DNA of 64,000 nucleotides from Halichondria panicea. Taxonomy: Eukaryota > Porifera > Demospongiae > Suberitida > Halichondriidae. Under the pieces are notes generated by a model. The model worked only from the letters and a program-made list of their open reading frames with translations, made no database searches and had not been told where the DNA came from. The position numbers and the translations under genes were made by a program. Numbering within the stretch: position 1 is the first letter of the stretch; each line of letters begins with the position of its first letter. Positions 22,977-34,000 of the stretch are shown piece after piece. The DNA lies in assembly GCF_963675165.1 (NCBI RefSeq), contig NC_087377.1:7767122-7831121 (forward strand), read 5' to 3'.

Positions 22977-25085
22977 TGTGTAAGTATACGTGCATGCATG
23001 CACATGCACATGCCATTATAATTGTGTAACGTGCATGTATATATATACATGTTGACATGCATGCATATCTCTTTCCTTGGCAATCTGTTGTAGAAATTAC
23101 AACAACGGTAACGAATCGTTATGATGAATTAGATGAAGTTGTATGTGAGCTCCTCCCTGACAAACAAACAAACTGTAGTCTAGGTAACGGCCTTATCAGT
23201 CAAGTAGGCTAAAAATCTGTGTCCTTTGATGTAAGCTTTGATGTCTCTTTGTGCATATGTAGTTATAAAAAAAAAAAAAAGAAACCTTTGTCTAGCTAGG
23301 AAGAGTAGCAGCAGTAGTAGTAGGAAGAGTAGCAGTAGTAGTAGCAGTGCAAGCAGGACTAGACTAGATTAAAAAGTTGGTGGAACGAATAACTGACCGT
23401 TTGGACGTCACCTGGCTGCCAGACTTTCATCTGGACTCTTCCCCCTGAGTAGTTGGCCTTTCTCTAAGCCACAAAACTGAGCAAGAAGCTGAAGAAGCAG
23501 CTAGACAGAGACATGTACCTAGCCTTGAGAATTGGGAGGCGTGGCTCAACTAGTTAGCCCAGCCCAGAGGAATTGTTACCGTGGGTACTGAACAACCGTA
23601 GAAGTAGGGCTACCCCTGGCTTTACTGAATTAACTAGCTGTGTCTGCTGTCTAGTTGGACCAGATTTAGCTAGATAATGGGGTAGAGAATAGTTGAGCGG
23701 TGCTGTGTGTAGCTTGAACTGTACTGGCTGGCAAGAATCTAGTAAGCACCCTATGCACTGATAACTCGTCAGAATGGAGGGTATGTTCTAGGGATCTGGA
23801 CAGCTGTACATCCAAAGGAGCCAGGGAGTGCCAATCATCTTCTCCCAGTCTCTGACACGCTAAACAAAAGGAGCTAGAACTGGGAGTCCCAGCTAGAATT
23901 GCTAGCCGGATCTAGACTAATAGAATGACATGGAGGCGTGGTGAGGCGGGATCCACACTAATTGATCGACCTAAAGACGCTCCTGTTCCAGATTTCACGA
24001 ATGGCAAGGAAAGGGATATTATAACGTGCATATAATATATGCATGTTGACATGCATATATTGTATGTGCATATGCATGTTGACATGCATATTGTAATGTG
24101 CATTATATGAATGCACGCGTGTGTACATTGTCATAGTCATTTTGACACAGATAACACCCCATAATCCTCGACCTCGACCACATCCTACCCTCTCTCAACA
24201 AAACAAAGGCATGCATCTAGGAAGATATGAATTCAACCGTAAGACACTTAGTAACCTCACTTGTCACTGAAAACAATGTATGTGGCTTCGATTTACGCCG
24301 CAATTAAAGGGCCTGTAATCGAGGCTACGATCTGTAAGTAGGATTGTGCCGTATGACGTCAGAGGAGGGTTGACAGGGTCAAAGGTCACTAATGAATCAT
24401 TACGTGAGCTTATGTTTGTGCAGTAAATTTGTAAGTGTGACTGCACATCTCGCCCTGATTCTTGTGATAAAGTAGCCCCTTCATGTTACTGCTGCTGCAA
24501 ATTAGTTAACTTTTAGCTACTCGCCCTTGGACCAGAGAAATCTTGCAGTGCCTAAAAGGGGTGACCTCTCACAAAGGTCGTAGTTCTGTCATGTCAAACT
24601 GACCTCTGACCTTTATAAAGTAGGAGCTACCGTGCTGTAGAGTGAATGTATAGCTCAGCTATATCATCATCTAAGTATACTCTTGTTTCCAGAATGAAAA
24701 GGTGGCCTGCTGGCTAGAAAAGAGCTTGATAAAAGTAGGTTCAAGGTTCAAGTATTTAATAAAGACTACGTCATTATTAACTTTTTGGCTTTGTGACCAA
24801 CCTCCTCTGGTATGACGTAATGCGTTTCCAATCTCTCTCTGTCACGTCTATGCTAGATCTTACTCCCATGAGAGCAGAGCTAGCTAGCTCTCTGGGGTCG
24901 ATCAGAGATCCTATACCGAGTACCTATATACCTAGGTAGACTACTAGGTACGTACCGATCGAAGTCTTCTGTTAAATGAACAGTGAAGTTATAGTTACAA
25001 TTATCATCTAGCTATCAGGTTGGTTTACACATGCACACATTAATTTTTTACTGTTAATATTTTATACAGGTGTAAATCTAGTGTA
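22977..25085. other. intergenic region upstream of gene P
   Basis: Contains an A run near 23268, a GTA/GCA-rich microsatellite at 23300-23350, two copies of an ATGCATGTTGACATGCATAT palindrome near 24040-24100 (a related GTTGACATGCATGC is near 23050), and a TAGCCTC-type remnant at 24282-24330. The last few hundred bases presumably hold the promoter and 5' UTR of gene P; no recognisable promoter element. Confidence 0.5.
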
Positions 25086-28000
25086 ATGAGACTGGTGACA
25101 CTCCTGAAAGCTGTAACATTGTTACTATCACATGCTGTTGTATTGACAAGTGAGTAAGTCAGTATTGTATTACCGTACAGCGGGTAATTTTTTCGTGGGG
25201 TAAATTCGTTATTTTCGTGTAGCGCGAGCGACTGGCCAACTGCCTATCAGTCACTCGTCTCAGCGGAAGTGTATAGATCATATGACACTACCAAACATGA
25301 ATATTATTATAGATAATGTGATTAAATTTTAGTATGAGATTTAGCTACTATGGAATCCCCTGAAGTGTAAGTGCGGCAGGGCTAATATGACATTGAGCAA
25401 TCTGATAGGCTGCAATGCTTATTGCAGCTGAGACGAGTGACTGATAGGCAGTTTGCCAGTCTAATTTTCGTGGGCAAGCTGACCTCCACGAAATTTTAAC
25501 GTAGGCGTGGCTTACTGGATGCAGTGCGGGCAACAAAATTTTTACTCACCGAAACCACCGTTTCCAGATAATTTTTACCCACGAAAAAATTACCTGCTCA
25601 TCTATAATCGACACAATGAATGTTCAGACACTCATTCTAAGGAAACAAGCAGTGATAAAAAATGTTCTTTTGCACTATCTGATCAAGCATGTGTTACTAT
25701 GAATGTATGCAAGGGGATATGCTGAGAGTCACATAGTAATTATGTAAGGACAATAACTAAACAATAAAACCCCCAAAGTTGGAGTTGCAAACGCTTGTAT
25801 GTCCATGCAGCAATTATTTCTGCTTAGCCACTCGCGTATCAATGATCAGACAGCAAATGGGGTCTAATGTTATTGGCATCTCATGTACATGAGTGTACAA
25901 CTACTAAAAAACCTTTGACCTTTGGCCCCATTGCACGTGGGATGCTAAGAACATTTGACCTTTGACCCCATTTGCTGTCTTCAGCGTCATAACATCGTTT
26001 TTATATGGACACTCTCTCTCAATTATTAATTTTGTTGTATTGCTTTTTCGACATTCTAACCATCGAGACTGCTTAATGTTGTACATGCCATTGTGAATGC
26101 AATTTTACTGTGTTTGACTAATCTGTATAGTTACATGCATGTAGCATGCAAATTTACAGTGCAACCAGTATCAGTGGTGCAGGCCCAAAGGATAGATGCA
26201 GTGTTTGAGTGTCGGTATCCTGAAGCACAAAATCACAACTGGGGGCTCAATAAAGAGTTTCCCACTGAGAATAATTACCCACCTGATGTGACTCTTACCC
26301 GATCGTCTGGTGATACCCCGGCAACGCTGACCATCCCAGCCACAGCACACTACAACAACACTGTTGTCCAATGTGAAGCAGTGGTTAGAGACGGACGAGG
26401 ATTCATATCCGAATTGTCAGTAAATGCTAGCTTGCAAGTGCAAGGTAGGTTATTGTGTATTGCTGTGCCTGTATTATTAAGTACTAACCGTGACACACAA
26501 ATGTACTCAGGACCTCTTCCTGCTGTCGCTGACCTGACTGTGAACAACATTGCTAGGAACTGTTCACAACTCAACGTCACATGGGTTGCTCCCTTCTCCC
26601 TGAACTTGACCACTGCTGAACCAGACATACAGTACTGTGTGGATGTGTATAACATCGCTTTTAAGAGAGAGGATAATCTTCTGCAGTCTGAATGTAACAT
26701 CACTACCACACAATATCTGTTTGATGTACCCTATCCTGTGGGTACTTATAGCTTTTCTGTGACACCACGAAGCAACATTGATGGCAGCTTGAATGGAATC
26801 ACCAGTACAGGACAGTTTAGTTATGGTAACGTTAATTTTTGTTGTTCTTAATATGTACTACATTGTGCAACAGAACCACAAGCAATACCCATTGATGAGG
26901 TTAATTTCACTACTAACACGGAATTGAGCCCTCTGCGAGTGACATTTCCTGAAAGTGTGAGTTGAACTATATACGTCTTTTTTTTTGGTGATAATGTAAA
27001 CCCATTTGCAGCTAATTCATGAGTGTCGAGCACCAGATAGCTATTCCATTCAAATTCAGTACATTGACCGAGAAGGTTTTGATCTTTGTATCTGCTCCAC
27101 TGATCAGACAACTGAAGTTTGTGGAAATACACAGATGATTGTACTTGATCTTAACTGTAGTAGCTGTAATATTGAACGCCATCGACGATGTAATTTGACT
27201 GTACTGGCTGAAATTAATATTAATCCCCAAAACACACCATCAGCTATGACCATGAATATAAGTACGTACATGACTTGTAGTAACCCATCCAATGGCATTT
27301 TTGTGAATATTTTCTTAGGTACTCATGATGTGTATAAAGTGACCGACTTAACTATGAAGGAAAATAAAGTTTCAATCACTGTCGACTACCTTCCACAGTC
27401 TACTGAGAAGGGTTTTGTTGCCATTGTGTACTCTGTTGACTCCCCTTATGATTTACACTATCAAGTTGTGTACGGGGGAAATACATCATCCACTGTTGGT
27501 AACCTTGCTGATCGTGTTTATAAGTTGGCTGTATTTGATTTGAATGATGTTATGACACCTGAGAGAAAACTAGTATTTCCGGCTGTTGTACCAAATACAA
27601 TACTGAATAACACTCGATATGGTACCACTGAATCCAGTGCAGGTACAGTTTCCATGAGTGTATGTGATGCAAAACTTGTAAATTCTAGCTGTATATACCA
27701 CCCAATCCAGGAGGAGAGGATGTGAATGCTACTGAATTCAACGGAAAGATTTGCATCAGTTGCAGCTCTAGTTGTGTGGGGATCATCCACTCCCAGTATG
27801 GGTTTGACCAAGGCAACATCACATTGATTCCACGTACTGTCACTGACTCTGACCAAAACTGCACTGAAAGCATGCCTCAGGGAATCTACTTTGCTGCCAT
27901 ATTCAAACGATGGTCTAATACACTTCATGAAGTGCCATACAAAACCGTGATTCCCATTGGCTTGCCCACTTCTACTACTACCGCAGGTATGCCACTATCA

Positions 28001-31000
28001 GATTTGTTTAAATCTCATGCATTGTACTGTCTCCTTTGCAGACACTCGTACAGATGCTCATACTCAAGCAACCCCTGATGTAGATAACACAGCGATAGTA
28101 GGTAAGCAAACTAATTAGTGAGTTAGTCTGAGTCTATCATGTACATTGTCTACCAAACACAAACCTTACAGGAGGAGTTTCTGTTGCTGCTCTTTTGATT
28201 CTGATTTTGATTGTGATTTTGATTGTGTTTGTTTGTTGGAGATGGAAGATGCAAAAGAAACGTACTTTGGTATTGGATACCATCCTCCTTGAGAACGAGT
28301 ACGATAGTGCTCCCCCTCTAAATGTAAGTGCACTGTATTTCATAACTGCTAGTATTTACATCGATACACCCTTGTTAATATAGAGAGAATATTCAGCTGC
28401 TGGTGTGATTATTATGTTAATCAGATATTTGTACTCTTAATTATGTCATATTTAAAGACCTCCTCCAATTCCTACATATCAGTGTGAGAATGTTGAGCTG
28501 ATGTTACTGACCAGAATAACAGAGCCAGTGACCTGTTACGCAGCTACCTCAAAACCGTTCAAACAGGTACATGTACATGTACAATATACAGTTCATGCAC
28601 AGTACTCTTCTAAGTTGTTATTACGACACCGTGATAATTGTGCTTATGAACAGGATATGGACACAAGCTCAGTTTTGAGCTCCACCCTCTCTAGCCCTGA
28701 CCATGTACCCATATCTGACAATTGTGATGACTACAATGTGTCCACTCTGGAGAGGAGTAACCATGACACCGCACCTAAGCATTCAGCCAACAACAGAGTC
28801 ACACAAGCTACGGAAGCTAGTGAGAATGAACAAGTTGCTTCTGTACACATGGAAGGTGGCACATCCAGTGTGGAAAACCCCATTCAACAGGTACATGTAC
28901 ATTGTGACAGTGTATCAGTAGAGAAAATCATTTAATGTTTTGCTACCTTGAATCCCACAGTCGTAGGTGTGGCTTCCGGTCACATGCATGCCTACCGCAC
29001 ATGCGCATCCATGAGCATCCTGGTTTCACGTGCTAAAGTACAGCCGCTGTCAGCGAGCCACAGACAAAATAATTGGCTGCTCAAATCTTATGTCTGACTG
29101 ATTGTGACATCTGCTTAGACCGGCACTGCCAAAAGATAGTAATATCCTCGCCTAGGATATATGACGCATTCCTAGATCGCAGTCATTTACTGCAATCTGT
29201 ATGACCATAGTTAGAGGGGACTACCAGTTCTGAAACAGCTATTGGCATACCACAGAATGGATTTATGGGAGATGAGGTTTGTAATCTTTACACAAAAATA
29301 GATTGGTAAATTGCTGTCATTGTTTATGATAGTCATTGTATACGCGCACGTTCTTGGAAGGCATGTGCATTGAACGTGTAGTGCATGAACATTGCCCAAT
29401 GAATAGTCGTAGTACAAGACACCATTACATACGACGTGGGCGGATAATTATTGCTCAATCAAAGGCTAATTGCTTGAGCTGCAGGTGGCCCAACGTCTGA
29501 GTGTGTTTGTCTGTAATAACATAATACTTTCAGTGTCTATGCTAGCCAAGGTACTAGCAACGGTCAATCGTGCTGTTCACTAGTGAAGGTCAATTGTTCT
29601 TTTATGAACTCTCTGGACCACCGTAGTAAATTGTATTCATTCAGCATTGTAATTGGAGCTGTACTTTCGCTGCACTTTCAGTATGACATGTAGATTGATC
29701 GTGTTGTGCATCCGCATCAATGAATATGATCGTAGTACAAATTTATTATGTATAGTACATGCATGTACCGTACATGTATAGTGAGTTATTTTCGAGGCAC
29801 TACGTTTTTGCGGATTGCCCAAACAAAACATTTTGAGGATTTTATTTTCGAGGATAGAGGTTCAAATGACCACACCCCTACAGTAGAGAGGTTTCAATAC
29901 CGGAAGTAAACCAATTTTTGAGGCACTAAATTTTCGTGTTTCTGGATCAATCCTCGAAAACCTCGAAAATTGCGTGCCTCGAAAGTAACCAGCTATTATG
30001 GTTATAATGTGTATAATTACCAATGTCTGGGTGTTTAATGTTGTCTATAATAACTGTACACATACATTGTAATGGTTTTCAGTGTGTACTTACTTGTATT
30101 GACCCCCTTTCCCAGCCACATGATCAATCTATGGAGTCAACACCCAAAGATCCGGTGTATGATGTAGCTAAGCAAGGCCTTGCTAAGTCATCACCCACAC
30201 CAGATAAAAACAAAACTGAAATCACAGTAAGTTCATGTTAGTAAATATTAAGACTATGGTTATACAAACTGTGTTTCAATTTTATCTATATAATTTATAT
30301 CTATACAGGTTGTATACGCTGATTTGGACGTGAATCCCAAAGCCGATAGTACTCCTCCAATGCAACATTCTGTTATGCATGGTGTAAACGATGAGTCCTC
30401 TCTAGCTCCGAGAACTGTTGAAGATATCCTGCACGATATGATCCTGTACTACTTCACCCTCGGTCCTCACTCCTGGGAAGACATTGTCCAGGCTCTGTGG
30501 GAGATTGGGGAGATAGCGGTGGCAAAAAAAATCATCAGGAGTGGAAAGTATACAGGTACATGTATGTTCTTATAATCTCGGGCCAATTTGAACCACTCTG
30601 ATGAAAAGTACATGAGCAATTTCCTCCCAAATGTGTGTCACCTCTGATCATACATGTATACATCATTTTATCTTCTGCTACAGTAGAGCTTCCGGTCACC
30701 TCTCCAACTGAGACCCCACCACCTTTGCCACCAAGGAATGGTTAGTAAATACATGTATCAGCATTGTCTGGCTCATACTTTACTTCGTGCGTTTTCAGAC
30801 ACTGCTAAAGCTGCAAGTCATCAAACAGAGGCAGGTGACGACTGGAAAGATCACAGTGTGCAAGCAGGGAGTGACACTCTAAATACTGAGGAACATCAGG
30901 TAACACAGGCGCTTACTGTATTGTGTTAATTATGCCTCAGTGCGCATGCGCAAGCGAAGTATACGGTAGTGTGTTTGTGTGTGCGTGCGTGCGTGCGTGC

Positions 31001-34000
31001 GTGCGTGCGTGGTCAGGCTGCTACAGCTTGGATTTTAATTCGTTGATTTGCAAAATAATGCTTTGTTCTCAAGTTATGCCTAGTTTTTTACTTACTTGGA
31101 ATGCCATTGCAGCCTTTCAGAAGAGTGCATAGCAAAACTTGTTCACCGAGTGTTGCTACTCTACTTAGTAGTTAGCTATGCGCTAGAATGCTAGCTATTG
31201 TAGCTGCAATTTAGAGTGAGAAGAGAGCTGCAAGGCTCTGCTGACTTGCCGCCATTAATTTTAGACTTGAACTTTTGGCATCGATCGTTTATAGCAACAA
31301 TAATAATCGATCATTACCCAATCTTTGAGTTCTTGTGATGCATTCCTGCATGCAGCAAAACAAAAATGTTCATCCGTACATAAGCTATTATGTTATGTAG
31401 CTTTGGCATCTCCACCGAGGCATCAGCGCTTTCATTGTTTCAGCAATGTGAAATTCTTCTTACTGTTTACTTCTCTGCGCAGTTAAGGCCTGGGTCAGGC
31501 ACTGATAAGATTATTGCCAACATTTTATGTAGATCATGTAGATCGTGTAGTGTTAATGAGATTCATAATGTTTATTAATGTTATTCATTGCATGTGACGT
31601 CATAAGGTCAATGTATTTGCTTAGCTAGCTGCTAGAACTATTATAGATTATCTTTGGCAACAAATACGGCGGACTTAAACAAGGTAAGAGTAGCTGTTTA
31701 GGCCCTCAAAAGATAGATTATGTTGTTATGATTATGTTTCCTTGATGGGAAGTAAAAATGTCCAAACTTTCTTAGCTATGCTAGCTTCTTTAGCTCTGAC
31801 AGCCACCCTAGAGGTAGGCTATTTTGTGTATCTCAAGAATACAATAACTCCTATTCTTCCCATCAAGGATACTAGTACCTAGCTATGAGATGTTCATCTA
31901 GCCTTGTTTTTGAAGCTTGATCTTGGCATCTTCAACGCCGTATTTGCACTTTTCTTTCTGAAAGTGGCATGACGTCACCACCATTTATGGGACTAATTAG
32001 CATAATTGAATTAAGCTAATTAGTTTTTTGGAAAAAGAAAACATTGAGCTTCATTTTGGATCATTTTGATGCAGCATACACTGTATATTGCAAATAATAC
32101 AGCAGTATGAACATAGTGTAATTTTGGTATTGAAATCTGGACCCGGGCCTTAAGTGCGCAGAGTTATTCCCCCCTCCCTCCCAGCCTGTCCCTAGTCGTA
32201 GCAAACATACTAAACCACGTGAGGAATCTACCAGCTCTGAAACACCACCGAGTGGAAGTATGCCAGATAAGGTTTGTTTGATATGTTATTGTAGGCAACA
32301 CAAGTGGACTGTAAATGTATTCATCCAACATTGTAAATATAATAGCAGGAGCCCATAAATAAGAGAAGGGAGCGGCTGCTTCAACGTATACTCGGGATCA
32401 TGTTTCATAATTGCCGGTGAAACCACACTTCCTTGTATGGAAGCGACTAAGTGCTTGTAAATCGCAACCCTGTATTGCGTATAACACGTGTAGGGATTCA
32501 ACCAACTGCATAATAATATGGAAATGCGGTCATAACCACTTACGAAACGTGATCTCCGTAGTCAGCCGTTCCTTCTCATATTTAGATAATAGTCATTGGA
32601 GCACGTTCAGTATGACATGTGCATTGATCGTATTGCGCATGAGCAACAATGATTATGGTTGTAGTACAAAGAGGTCATCGTACAAGCTAAATAAACAATA
32701 CATTGCCCGATGTCTGGGTGCTTTGTCTATAATAACTGTACACATAATGGCTTCCAGTGTGTAATACATTAACCCCTTTTCCCCAGTCACATGATCAATC
32801 TGTGGAGCCGGCACCCAAAGATCCAGTGTATGATGTAGTCAAAAAACACCTTGCCAACTCAACACCCACACAGAACAACAACAAAACTGAAACCCCAGTA
32901 AGTTTATGTTAGTAAACATTGAGACCATGGTTATACAAACTGTATGCCTTTCTTGGTTATCATCAACTCTTTATTTGTATAATAATCTTTACAGGTTGTA
33001 TACGCTGATTTGGACGTGAAGCCCAAAGCCGATAGTACTCCTCCAATGCAACATCCTGTTGTGTATGGTTTAATCGATGAGTCCTCTCTAGCTTCGAGGA
33101 CTGTTGAGAATAACACACCATGTAAGTTATGTGCGTGCACAAGTTGTGTTTATACCCACAGTGACACAAATAAACACATTTTCTTATGTTCATGACATAC
33201 TTTCTTATTGAAACATAATGCTAACCGCTCATGAATAAGTTTGCAGTCTTTGACAGGTTGCAATTATCGACCCCTTTCATAGCCTCCTTCACCGGCCTTC
33301 ATAGAAAAGAAGGCCTGCTATCGACTGCTTGCACACGCGCAAAAATTATTGGATATTTTTTCCTGTAAAATTTCCTATAATACTGAATTCATCAGAGAAA
33401 AATATACTAAAAGTCATACACCTAGCTATAGTTATAGCTACATGTAGCTAGCTAGACAGAGTTGTGTAGGTTTGTTGTACAGTTATTTTCTTCTGATAGA
33501 ATCAGTAGCAGTAGTATAGTAGACTTTCACCAAAGTTAGTGTTAAATGGGCGTGGCCTGTCCATATAGGCTCTCGGCAGCTTTCACTCCGTTCAGGCGAT
33601 CGTCACCCACACTGTTGCAGGCTGTGAGTCTTTTGTTAACATAGCGGGCTAAGGGTAGCTATCAGAGAATGCTATCCAATGGGCTAGAAACCTTCAATCG
33701 AAGTTTCTATCTACTTCTTTCCAATCCACTTACGTTCGTTGTGATGTCATTATTAATTTTTACTGAGCATGTACGATGATATCCAAAGCCCCCCGGATAC
33801 CGGGGGGATATTAGCGCATGCGCAAGCAGTCGATACCATGGCCTACTTCCCTAAGTAAAGTGCGGCCTGGGATCGAGGCTACCCCTTTCATGGCTGCAAT
33901 TGATGCATGTACACGTACATTATTAATTATCAATGTGGTATGAAAATTCAACTACTGATTATGCGAACAAGATGTGTACATATTGAATGAAAACATTTTC

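Larger units (their letters stand above)
30002..33121 (+). repeat. tandem duplication of a two-exon ITIM cassette in gene P
   Basis: Exons 11-12 (30116-30226, 30309-30555) and exons 16-17 (32787-32897, 32995-33121) are paralogous, as are their upstream and intervening introns (for example TGTCTATAATAACTGTACACAT at 30044 and 32728). Each pair encodes DPVYDV followed by VVYADLDV. The second copy of the VVYADL exon ends before the death-fold-like part, using a donor at 33122. Confidence 0.85.

Noticed and set aside
27258-27316. Possible 57-nt intron in exon 5 of gene P (GTACGT...TTCTTAG)
   Set aside because: The segment is open, its length is a multiple of three, the same sequence is kept in gene M, and retention gives a plausible Cys- and Asn-containing loop; alternative splicing remains possible but unsupported.
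30960-31010. Open frame across GTGCGTGC repeats
   Set aside because: Microsatellite within a MITE, no coding support.
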